From assembly GCA_934699705.1 (NCBI GenBank), contig CAKUXD010000042.1, forward strand, positions 1-10,518: a stretch of DNA of 10,518 nt, given 5' to 3'. The DNA is from an uncultured Candidatus Melainabacteria bacterium. Its GTDB lineage: Bacteria > Cyanobacteriota > Vampirovibrionia > Gastranaerophilales > Gastranaerophilaceae. Below, one piece after another: positions 1-5,079 of the stretch (position 1 is its first letter; the number at the start of each line of letters is the position of its first letter). A model generated the notes under the pieces. It was not told the origin of the DNA, did no database searches, and was given only the letters and a program-made list of their open reading frames with translations. The position numbers were made by a program, and so were the translations under genes.

Positions 1-55
1 TGTATGAAGCACGCCGCCAGCGTTCGTCCTGAGCCAGGATCAAACTCTCCATTGT
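1..55 (-). rRNA. rrs: 16S ribosomal RNA, 5' end only (partial)
   Basis: Read on the minus strand, these bases contain the universal 16S start motif AGAGTTTGATCCTGGCTCAG, followed by the GACGAACGCTGGCGGCGTGC block found near the 5' end of most bacterial 16S genes. Aligning AGAGTTT with E. coli positions 8-14 puts the mature 5' end at about base 55. The rest of the gene lies beyond the left edge. The contig probably ends here because rRNA operons are repeated. The identity is certain; the exact mature 5' end is an estimate. Confidence 0.97.
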
Positions 56-367
56 CAGAAAGTTTATGTCCATCGTTCATTGCGGCTAGCAATGAACTGC
101 TCGACGTTGTTTTAACACTAGCTTTTCGCTTGTGAATTTAGTCCTAAATCATATTTTGTTAGAATCAACAAGTATATTTTAGTCGTTTTCAGCTATTCTT
201 TTTTCAATGTTCAATCTCTTTTTCTCGGCATCAATAAATTAAGGTTTTATTGTGTCCTTAACATTACTCTAAATAGTAATCCCTTCGGCTGGGTTCGGAA
301 TTGGCAGATTTAAAATCTTTCGGGGCCATTCCTCTAATTCCTTAACGGAGTTTCATTTGCTTCCGTA
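56..367 (-). other. 16S rRNA leader (5' external spacer) with a chain of hairpins
   Basis: This is the transcribed stretch between the predicted rRNA start (about 367) and the 16S gene; it holds no convincing ORF. In RNA sense it contains successive stem-loops. They are a 5-bp stem (362-366 with 345-349); a GGAATGGC/GCCAATTCC stem of 8 bp with one bulged base (325-332 with 297-305); a 6-bp ATTACT/AGTAAT stem (275-280 with 263-268); a 6-bp TTAAGG/CCTTAA stem (256-261 with 239-244); and a perfect 9-bp GTTCATTGC/GCAATGAAC stem with a 5-nt loop (89-97 with 75-83) just before the gene. The segment 201-214 reads TTGAACATTGAAAA in sense and loosely resembles the boxA antitermination element; that is weak. 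Such leaders are usually removed by RNase processing. Confidence 0.7.
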
Positions 368-373
368 CTTATT

Positions 374-401
374 ATCTTACAACTTCAATTTTTTTTGTCA
401 A
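374..401 (-). promoter_or_regulatory. rRNA operon promoter
   Basis: On the minus strand a perfect -35 TTGACA (396-401) is followed after 16 bp by TAAGAT (374-379) as the -10. An overlapping GATAAT (371-376) is an alternative with 19 bp spacing. Upstream (402-470) is almost pure A/T, suitable as an UP element. Transcription would start near 367, at the base of the first leader hairpin, and run into the 16S gene. Confidence 0.8.
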
Positions 402-598
402 CCCCTTTGAAAAAATATTTTTTATTTTTATTTACAAAACTTATTATTTAGTATTTTTAACTTATTTGTAATTTTGACAAAAGCCCTAAGAATACGATAA
501 ATACTAGTTTTATACTTTTCAAATATCTCGTTTTTTTATTAAGATTTATTAAAGATTTTCTTTTTATTTGGTATTAATCTAATATATTGATACATGAT
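402..598. other. AT-rich divergent intergenic region
   Basis: This is the non-coding region between the rRNA promoter and the promoter of the secreted-protein gene. It is dominated by A and T runs that probably serve as UP-element DNA for the rRNA promoter. I see no ORF, RNA gene or clear operator in it. Confidence 0.6.
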
Positions 599-604
599 TA
601 TAAT
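599..604 (+). promoter_or_regulatory. -10 element for the secreted coiled-coil protein gene
   Basis: A perfect TATAAT lies 22 bases before the start codon, with transcription predicted near 611 and a leader of about 16 nt. No good -35 hexamer is found at the proper distance. A TG lies two bases upstream of the hexamer rather than one, so it is not a textbook extended -10. Confidence 0.4.
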
Positions 605-626
605 TACATGACATAGGAGATTTTTT

Positions 627-1070
627 ATGAATATCAGAAAAACATGCGCATTAGCAATTTCAAGCATGATTTTGTCATGCGGTTGCGCCTTTGCAGACGG
701 AAACGCATTCACACCGTTAAATTTCGATGATACTGCTTATTCTGTGCCAAATTCAACAACAAAAACAACAAATACTGTTAATTCTGTTCAACAAAATAAT
801 AACTCTGGATTTGTTGACACATCAGCGGTAAACACTTCACAAGCAACTGGAAATGCCGATTTACAAACTGCAATTGCTAAAATTGATACGGCCTTAGACG
901 ATATCAGAGCAGATCAAAATGTTTGCAAAGCTAAATATGCAGACGTTGATAATCAATATAAATTCATTAAAAACGAACGTAACAACTTAAAAAAACAAGT
1001 TCGCGCAAATGAAAGAAGAATTAAAGAACTATCAAAAGCTAAGACTAATTTAGGCAAAAATGTTCTTTAA
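627..1070 (+). CDS. Small exported protein with low-complexity linker and C-terminal coiled coil; function unknown
   Basis: The protein has 147 residues. The N-terminus is a clear export signal: basic residues R4-K5, a hydrophobic core at about 7-18, and an A-F-A site giving likely signal peptidase I cleavage after residue 23. Cysteines at 18 and 20 make a lipoprotein reading conceivable, but neither has a good lipobox. Residues about 25-80 are rich in Asn, Thr, Ser and Gln, typical of a flexible surface linker. Residues about 84-142 form a highly charged amphipathic helix rich in Lys, Asn, Arg and Glu, probably a coiled coil. AGGAGA at 615-620 sits 6 nt before the ATG and supports this start. 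The gene is monocistronic, with its own -10 and terminator. I do not recognise the family. A periplasmic or envelope structural role would fit but is inference. Confidence 0.75.
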   Translation: MNIRKTCALAISSMILSCGCAFADGNAFTPLNFDDTAYSVPNSTTKTTNTVNSVQQNNNSGFVDTSAVNTSQATGNADLQTAIAKIDTALDDIRADQNVCKAKYADVDNQYKFIKNERNNLKKQVRANERRIKELSKAKTNLGKNVL

Positions 1071-1090
1071 TACTGTACAATAGGCGTACG

Positions 1091-1122
1091 AAAAGCATGG
1101 AATATAAAGTCCATGCTTTTTT
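1091..1122 (+). terminator. Rho-independent terminator after the exported-protein gene
   Basis: An 11-bp perfect stem (1091-1101 AAAAGCATGGA with 1110-1120 TCCATGCTTTT) closes an 8-nt loop. The A-rich 5' arm gives a run of six T on the far side. It lies 20 bases after the stop codon and insulates the next gene. Confidence 0.9.
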
Positions 1123-1135
1123 GTTAAAATACATG

Positions 1136-1149
1136 TATAATTATATATA
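1136..1149 (+). promoter_or_regulatory. -10 region for the ABC ATPase gene, giving little or no leader
   Basis: TATAAT (1136-1141) would start transcription near 1148. A second candidate is TTGTTA (1121-1126) with TATATA (1144-1149) at 17 bp spacing, which would start at or next to the ATG at 1156. Both options leave at most about 8 nt of leader and no room for a Shine-Dalgarno sequence. Confidence 0.4.
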
Positions 1150-1155
1150 TATAAG

Positions 1156-2109
1156 ATGAATATATTAAGCGTAAAAAATTTAAATTTAGGTTTTAACACA
1201 GAAAAAGACTTTCGACAAGCACTTTTCGACGTTTCTTTTGATATAAAACAAGGAAGCATGCATGCTCTAGTTGGTGAATCTGGTTGCGGAAAAACAATGA
1301 GTGCAATGAGCATACTTCAACTTTTGCCAAAAACCGCAAAAATTACTGGCGGAGAAATATTTTTTAAAGACAAAGACATGCTTATTTTGAATAAAAAACA
1401 CTTGAGAGAAATTAGAGGTTCAAGGATTGCATTAATTCCGCAAGACCCAATGACATCTTTAAATCCACTATATACAATTGGAAATCAATTATTAGAGGTT
1501 ATCAAACTACATCAAAATTTAAAAGGGGCAGATGCAAAGAAAAAAGCAATCGAAGCACTGGAAATTGTACAAATTCCGTCTGCAAAAGAAAGATTTAACC
1601 AATATCCACACGAGTTTTCAGGTGGCATGAAGCAACGTGCGATAATTGCCATGGCTCTTGCTTGTAATGCAGAAATTATTATTGCAGATGAACCAACTAC
1701 TGCGCTTGACGTAACCATTCAAGCGCAAATTATGCAATTATTGTCTGATATTAAAACAGAATTTAGTACATCTATTTTGTTAATCACACACGATTTGGCG
1801 GTTGTTAATCAGTATGCAGATGAAGTTTCTGTCATGTATGCAGGAAGAATTGTTGAAAACGCGCCTACTGAAATATTTTTCAACAATACAAATCACCCAT
1901 ATTCTATCGCTTTATTAAAATCCTTACCGAATAAAAGCAACGATAAACTTACTGTTATAAAAGGGCAACCTCCGACAATTATGGACGATATTTCAGGTTG
2001 TAGATTCCATAATAGATGCAAATTTAATATACCTAATTTGTGCAATAGAAAAATTCCAGAACTTAAAAATATTGAGCCAACGCATTGTTCAGCATGCTTT
2101 TTGAATTAA
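1156..2109 (+). CDS. Oligopeptide/dipeptide ABC transporter ATP-binding protein (OppD/DppD family)
   Basis: This 317-residue cytoplasmic ATPase would power an Opp/Dpp/Nik-type importer for peptides or small chelates. All nucleotide-binding elements are present: Walker A GESGCGKT (40-47), Q-loop Q96 in PQDP, signature FSGGMKQR (154-161), Walker B IIIADEP (174-180) with catalytic E179, D-loop ALD (183-185) and H-loop H212. The family's C-terminal HPY domain begins at NHPY (247-250). It carries conserved cysteines C282, C288, C296 and C311, the spacing associated with an iron-sulfur cluster in this family. The length is normal. No permease, binding protein or partner ATPase (OppB, C, A or F) lies nearby, so its partners must be elsewhere. 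An in-frame TAA at 1138 excludes upstream starts and the Walker A excludes later ones, so this ATG is right despite having no ribosome binding site. Substrate unknown. Confidence 0.92.
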   Translation: MNILSVKNLNLGFNTEKDFRQALFDVSFDIKQGSMHALVGESGCGKTMSAMSILQLLPKTAKITGGEIFFKDKDMLILNKKHLREIRGSRIALIPQDPMTSLNPLYTIGNQLLEVIKLHQNLKGADAKKKAIEALEIVQIPSAKERFNQYPHEFSGGMKQRAIIAMALACNAEIIIADEPTTALDVTIQAQIMQLLSDIKTEFSTSILLITHDLAVVNQYADEVSVMYAGRIVENAPTEIFFNNTNHPYSIALLKSLPNKSNDKLTVIKGQPPTIMDDISGCRFHNRCKFNIPNLCNRKIPELKNIEPTHCSACFLN

Positions 2110-2129
2110 CTTTTATTACATGTTATAAT
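2101..2129 (+). promoter_or_regulatory. Promoter of the DUF1015 gene (extended -10)
   Basis: TTGAAT (2101-2106) lies exactly 17 bp from TATAAT (2124-2129). A TG at 2121-2122 completes the extended -10 TGTTATAAT. The -35 overlaps the last codons of the ABC ATPase gene. Transcription should begin near 2136. No terminator separates the two genes, so read-through is also possible. Confidence 0.8.
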
Positions 2130-2142
2130 TTACAAAAACCAT

Positions 2143-2147
2143 GGAGG
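2143..2147 (+). promoter_or_regulatory. Ribosome binding site that fixes the DUF1015 start
   Basis: GGAGG lies 5 nt before the ATG at 2153. An in-frame ATG at 2141 overlaps this GGAGG and has no site of its own, so the downstream ATG is the likely start. Confidence 0.85.
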
Positions 2148-2152
2148 AATTT

Positions 2153-3466
2153 ATGACAATAGAAGTTAAACCGCTAAATGCTATCGTTTACAACCAAGAA
2201 AAAGTGAATATGGCTGACGTTATCGCTCCGCCTTATGATGTAATTCTTGATGATTACAGAAATGAATTGGAAAACAGAAGCGATTTCAACATAGTAAAAT
2301 TAATTTTAGCAAACAATTCAACTGATTTATCTGACGAAAACAATCGCTACAATGTCGCTTTTGAAAATTACCAAAAATGGCTTAGCGAAAATATTTTAGT
2401 AAAAACTGAAAAGCCTTGCATTTTATATTTAATCCAAAACTATGAAAAAAACGGTAAAAAAATTACGCGCAAAGGGTTCATCGCACGTAACCGCATAGAA
2501 GATTTTTCAAGCAAAAACATTCTGCCACACGAATATACAATGGGTGGACCAAAAGCCGACAGATTAAATCTTACTAAAAAATGTAAGGCTAATTTCTCGC
2601 AAGTATTTTTAGTATATTCAGACCCACAAAAACAAATCGAAAATGCAATTGATTATACCCAAAAACCTTTTATCGACGTTACTGACGACTTAGGAGTTCA
2701 AAATATTGTATATAAAATCGACGATGAAAAAACTTTAAATTTAATCGAAAAAGTTCTAAGCGATAAAACATGCTTAATCGCTGACGGTCATCACCGTTAC
2801 GAAACCGCAATGAATTACAGAAACGAAATGCGAAAAACAGTTCAAAATCCAACTGGCGACGAACCTTGGAATTACGTTATGAGCTATTTCACAAATCTGG
2901 AAGACGATTTATTAATCTTCCCAACTCACCGTATCATAACTCGATGGGTTGAGCCTTACGTTCTACTCGAAAAAGTTAAAAAATACTTTGACGTTGAAGA
3001 TTTTACTTTTGACGGAAAAACAAAAGCTAAAATGAAAGCTAAATTATTAGAAGAAATTGAAAAATCTTCAAAAGAACGTATTTCAATGGGGTTATACATG
3101 AAAAATGTCAATAAATTCTACTTATTAAAATTAAGAGAAAATGTTGATGAAATTCTTGCCGAATACAAAGTGCCAGAAGTTCTAAAAACCTTAGATTTAA
3201 TCGTTTTACACAAAGCAATTATTTCAAAAGAATTAGGCTACACTCAAGAAGAACAAATGGCTCAAGACGGAATTTTATACATTAAGCAAGAATCTGAAGC
3301 GTTCGACATGATTGACATGGGTAAAGCCGAAGCCTCTTTCATTATGGCGTACCCTAAAATCCAAGATATCAAAAGAATTTCAGAAGCTGGCGAACGCATG
3401 CCTCAAAAATCAACTTACTTCTATCCAAAATTACTTTCTGGTATTGTGATTAACCCTCTTGTGTAA
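2153..3466 (+). CDS. DUF1015 family protein
   Basis: From the preferred start the protein has 437 residues, a usual length for the family. An alternative ATG at 2141 would add four residues. It is recognised as DUF1015 (PF06245) by several conserved blocks: DVIAPPYDVI near residue 22, LPHEYTMGGPKADR near 124, IADGHHRYET near 209 and LLIFPTHR near 253. There is no signal peptide or membrane segment, so it is probably cytoplasmic. The biochemical role of the family is not established. The conserved His-His-Arg-Tyr-Glu block looks like an active or ligand-binding site, but that is inference. The gene has its own promoter and ends 24 bases before a strong terminator, so it is probably a single-gene unit. 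Confidence 0.88.
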   Translation: MTIEVKPLNAIVYNQEKVNMADVIAPPYDVILDDYRNELENRSDFNIVKLILANNSTDLSDENNRYNVAFENYQKWLSENILVKTEKPCILYLIQNYEKNGKKITRKGFIARNRIEDFSSKNILPHEYTMGGPKADRLNLTKKCKANFSQVFLVYSDPQKQIENAIDYTQKPFIDVTDDLGVQNIVYKIDDEKTLNLIEKVLSDKTCLIADGHHRYETAMNYRNEMRKTVQNPTGDEPWNYVMSYFTNLEDDLLIFPTHRIITRWVEPYVLLEKVKKYFDVEDFTFDGKTKAKMKAKLLEEIEKSSKERISMGLYMKNVNKFYLLKLRENVDEILAEYKVPEVLKTLDLIVLHKAIISKELGYTQEEQMAQDGILYIKQESEAFDMIDMGKAEASFIMAYPKIQDIKRISEAGERMPQKSTYFYPKLLSGIVINPLV

Positions 3467-3490
3467 TACGTAAAATTATATATGCAATAG

Positions 3491-3521
3491 AAAAGGCGCG
3501 AGCGAAACGCTCGCGCCTTTT
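3491..3521. terminator. Bidirectional terminator between the DUF1015 gene and dut
   Basis: A perfect inverted repeat (3491-3504 AAAAGGCGCGAGCG with 3508-3521 CGCTCGCGCCTTTT) makes a very GC-rich stem with a tiny AAA loop, flanked by A and T runs on both sides. It sits between two convergent stop codons (3466 and 3527). It can terminate the DUF1015 transcript on the plus strand and dut on the minus strand. Confidence 0.93.
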
Positions 3522-3526
3522 CTAAC

Positions 3527-3961
3527 TTATTTTCCAGTAGAACCAAAGCCACCTTCGCCTCTGTCTGTTTCAGTTAACTCAGTTACAACTTCAATTTTTG
3601 CCTGCTCATATCGAGCTATTACCATTTGTGCAATTCTCTCATCTGGCAAAATCGTATATTCTTCATTAGAAATATTCACAACCGGAATACAAAGTTCTCC
3701 GCGGTAATCCTCATCAACTGTTCCTACGCAATTGATTAAAGTTATACCATGTTTAATCGAAAGTCCAGAACGTGGTCGCACTTGTGCCTCATATCCATGC
3801 TCCAACTCAATTTTTAAACCAGTTGGAATTAATTTTCTTTCCAAGGGTTTTAAAACAATTGGCTCATCAATTGCCGCACTTAAATCCATGCCCGATGCAC
3901 CATCAGTTTTATACTCAGGTAGTATTCTATTATGTGGTAATCGCTGAATTTTTAATATCAT
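3527..3961 (-). CDS. dut: Deoxyuridine 5'-triphosphate nucleotidohydrolase (dUTPase)
   Basis: This enzyme hydrolyses dUTP to dUMP and pyrophosphate, keeping uracil out of DNA and supplying dUMP for thymidylate synthesis. At 144 residues it is the standard homotrimeric, all-beta type. All five conserved motifs are present in order: GASGMDLSAA (21-30), RPRSGLS (62-68), GTVDEDYRGE (80-89) with the catalytic aspartate D83 and the uracil-stacking tyrosine Y86, ERIAQMVI (108-115), and the C-terminal RGEGGFGSTG arm (134-143) that closes over the phosphates. AAGGAG (3968-3973 on the minus strand) lies 6 nt before the ATG. The gene is monocistronic, divergent from the metalloregulator gene and convergent with the DUF1015 gene. 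Nothing is missing, so it should be active. Confidence 0.97.
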   Translation of the reverse strand: MILKIQRLPHNRILPEYKTDGASGMDLSAAIDEPIVLKPLERKLIPTGLKIELEHGYEAQVRPRSGLSIKHGITLINCVGTVDEDYRGELCIPVVNISNEEYTILPDERIAQMVIARYEQAKIEVVTELTETDRGEGGFGSTGK

Positions 3962-3987
3962 ATATTTCTCCTTAATTTATAAATTGT

Positions 3988-3996
3988 AGTATATCA
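3988..3996 (-). promoter_or_regulatory. Extended -10 promoter element of dut
   Basis: The minus strand reads TGATATACT here: TG, one base, then the hexamer TATACT (3988-3993). Transcription would start near 3981, giving a leader of about 20 nt that contains the ribosome binding site. No good -35 is visible. The element is the exact mirror image of the one at 4014-4022. Confidence 0.6.
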
Positions 3997-4013
3997 CGAA
4001 GATATATTATTTA

Positions 4014-4022
4014 TGATATACT
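4014..4022 (+). promoter_or_regulatory. Extended -10 promoter of the DtxR-family gene, predicted leaderless mRNA
   Basis: TGATATACT contains TG, one base and the hexamer TATACT (4017-4022). The expected start site, 6-7 bases downstream, falls at 4028-4029, which is the first base of the ATG. No Shine-Dalgarno sequence is present between the hexamer and the ATG. The transcript is therefore predicted to be leaderless. Confidence 0.6.
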
Positions 4023-4028
4023 TCTTTT

Positions 4029-4412
4029 ATGGATAATTTAAAAATATCAGCAACACTTGAAGATTATCTTGAATTAATTTATGAAACAATTCAAGATAAA
4101 TCAACAATAAAAGCTATTGATATCGCAAAAAAATTCAACATTTCACGAGCCTCTGTTACTGAAGCTCTACAACGTTTAGAACAAAAAGGTTACATAAAAT
4201 ATGGCAGATACCAGCCAATTTCGTTAACAGATAAAGGTTCAAACCTTGCAAAAGATATAATATACAAACACGAAACTCTCAAAAAATTTTTTGTTTCTCT
4301 ACTAAATTTATCCCAAGAAGAAGCAGAACTTAATGCCTGTAAAATAGAACACATAATAACTCCAACCGCATTCGAGAGAATAAAAGAATACGTTAAACGT
4401 AACAATTTATAA
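4029..4412 (+). CDS. DtxR/MntR-family metal-dependent transcriptional regulator
   Basis: The protein has 127 residues. The N-terminal winged helix-turn-helix runs to about residue 72, with recognition-helix text SRASVTEALQRLEQKGYI (39-56) typical of the family. A dimerisation and metal-binding domain follows. By alignment with B. subtilis MntR from memory, the metal ligands would be D12, E15, H81, C104, E107 and H108. D12 and E15 match MntR (D8, E11). C104 takes the place of MntR E99 and matches DtxR C102, so the site is a hybrid of the manganese and iron types. There is no C-terminal SH3-like domain, and it is shorter than MntR (142 residues). Such proteins repress uptake genes when metal is plentiful. 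The next operon carries DtxR-box-like sites, suggesting a target. No ribosome binding site is seen. The metal sensed is uncertain. Confidence 0.9.
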   Translation: MDNLKISATLEDYLELIYETIQDKSTIKAIDIAKKFNISRASVTEALQRLEQKGYIKYGRYQPISLTDKGSNLAKDIIYKHETLKKFFVSLLNLSQEEAELNACKIEHIITPTAFERIKEYVKRNNL

Positions 4413-4414
4413 AC

Positions 4415-4441
4415 AAAATGTTAATAAAGCCTAACATTTTT
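4415..4441 (+). terminator. AT-rich hairpin after the regulator gene: weak terminator and/or operator
   Basis: AAAATGTTA (4415-4423) pairs perfectly with TAACATTTT (4432-4440) around an 8-nt loop and is followed by one more T, just after the regulator's stop codon. It could end the regulator transcript, but the stem is weak. The segment 4421-4439 also matches the DtxR-box consensus at 12 of 19 positions, including the contiguous block GCCTAAC, and it covers the -35 region of the next promoter. Confidence 0.45.
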
Positions 4442-4451
4442 AAAAATTCTA

Positions 4452-4460
4452 TGCTACAAT
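4452..4460 (+). promoter_or_regulatory. Extended -10 promoter of the opine dehydrogenase/exporter operon
   Basis: TGCTACAAT is TG, one base, then TACAAT (4455-4460). The sequence 17 bp upstream, TAACAT (4432-4437), is a poor -35, as is common with extended -10 promoters. Transcription would start near 4467. That leaves a 42-nt leader containing the box at 4477-4495 and the ribosome binding site. Confidence 0.65.
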
Positions 4461-4476
4461 TTTTCTGTCAGTAATG

Positions 4477-4495
4477 TAAGGTTACCCTAACAAAA
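4477..4495 (+). promoter_or_regulatory. DtxR/IdeR-type metal box (candidate operator)
   Basis: TAAGGTTACCCTAACAAAA matches the classical DtxR/IdeR 19-bp consensus TTAGGTTAGCCTAACCTAA at 15 of 19 positions, counting by eye. It is imperfectly palindromic (GTAAGG, then CCTAAC). It sits about 10-28 bases after the predicted transcription start and immediately downstream of a DtxR-family gene. A metal-loaded regulator bound here would block initiation or elongation. The match is seen directly; the regulation is inference. Confidence 0.7.
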
Positions 4496-4508
4496 AAACA
4501 GGATTATT

Positions 4509-5078
4509 ATGTGCAATTCAGTATCAACAATTTACTCTTTATACACTAATAGCAAGGACTTATTCAAAGGCAATATAACAAAATTGCCAGAAGTGTTGAT
4601 TGAAACCAACAATGTTTTACATACCGTTGGTAATTCTAAATACAAAATATCAAAAAATATAAAAAATACTTTTGATTATTTTATTAAAGACGGTTTTTGC
4701 AAAACAGAAAAATTTACAAATATAAACCTTAACAAAGTTTCCTTCGTTGCTGGTATTTCAAATAGCTTATATGAAAATAAAGATACAAATATAAAAAACA
4801 AATTATTATCAATCGGCTCTTTCTTATGTGGTTTTGGAGCAAAACTAGCAATAGAAGGTATTATGGACTCAAAAATTGGTTCAAAACTACTACAACAATC
4901 ATCTAGCCACATTTCAAATTTTGCAACAAAACCTTTTTCTTTTTTAAAGAAAAATACTCAAAATATTGCAAAAGCAGGAACAATAGTTATTTCTGGAATT
5001 TTATATCAGGTTATATCTGACAAAGTATCCGAAAAAGTTGAAGATTTTGCAAATACAATATTAACTCAAAGGAGATAA
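4509..5078 (+). CDS. Unknown protein, first gene of the opine dehydrogenase operon
   Basis: The protein has 189 residues and is rich in Lys, Asn, Ser and Ile. AGGA (4500-4503) lies 5 nt before the ATG. No signal peptide is evident. Two hydrophobic stretches, about 99-119 (small and Gly-rich) and 155-170, could associate with membrane or pack as helices. Scattered Cys residues (2, 64, 107) form no recognisable motif. It does not look like a nicotianamine synthase or a histidine racemase, the other enzymes expected beside an opine dehydrogenase in staphylopine-type clusters. The ribosome binding site of the next gene lies inside its last codons and only one base separates the two genes, so their translation is probably coupled. 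I do not recognise the family. Its position behind the metal box suggests a role in the same process. Confidence 0.8.
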   Translation: MCNSVSTIYSLYTNSKDLFKGNITKLPEVLIETNNVLHTVGNSKYKISKNIKNTFDYFIKDGFCKTEKFTNINLNKVSFVAGISNSLYENKDTNIKNKLLSIGSFLCGFGAKLAIEGIMDSKIGSKLLQQSSSHISNFATKPFSFLKKNTQNIAKAGTIVISGILYQVISDKVSEKVEDFANTILTQRR

Positions 5079-5079
5079 A

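Larger units (their letters stand above)
3988..4022. repeat. 9-bp inverted repeat in the dut/metalloregulator divergent promoter
   Basis: AGTATATCA (3988-3996) and TGATATACT (4014-4022) are perfect reverse complements with a 17-bp spacer. Each arm is also a complete extended -10 element firing outward, toward dut and toward the regulator respectively. The symmetry may only reflect two similar promoters, or it may form an operator for the adjacent regulator. It does not resemble the DtxR consensus. Confidence 0.6.

Noticed and set aside
240..345. Riboswitch (c-di-AMP ydaO type) suggested by CCGAACCCAGCCGAAGGG on the minus strand
   Set aside because: The other conserved blocks of that class are missing and the segment lies in an rRNA leader, not before a protein gene.
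1050..1313. Minus-strand ORF of 87 codons
   Set aside because: It overlaps a terminator and the start of the ABC ATPase gene, has no ribosome binding site and has a composition unlike a real protein.
2141..2152. ATG at 2141 as the start of the DUF1015 protein
   Set aside because: It overlaps the GGAGG that serves the ATG at 2153 and lacks its own ribosome binding site.
4509..5078. Nicotianamine synthase-like (CntL) or racemase (CntK) enzyme
   Set aside because: No methyltransferase-like or epimerase motifs are visible, the protein is too short for these, and its hydrophobic stretches do not fit either fold.
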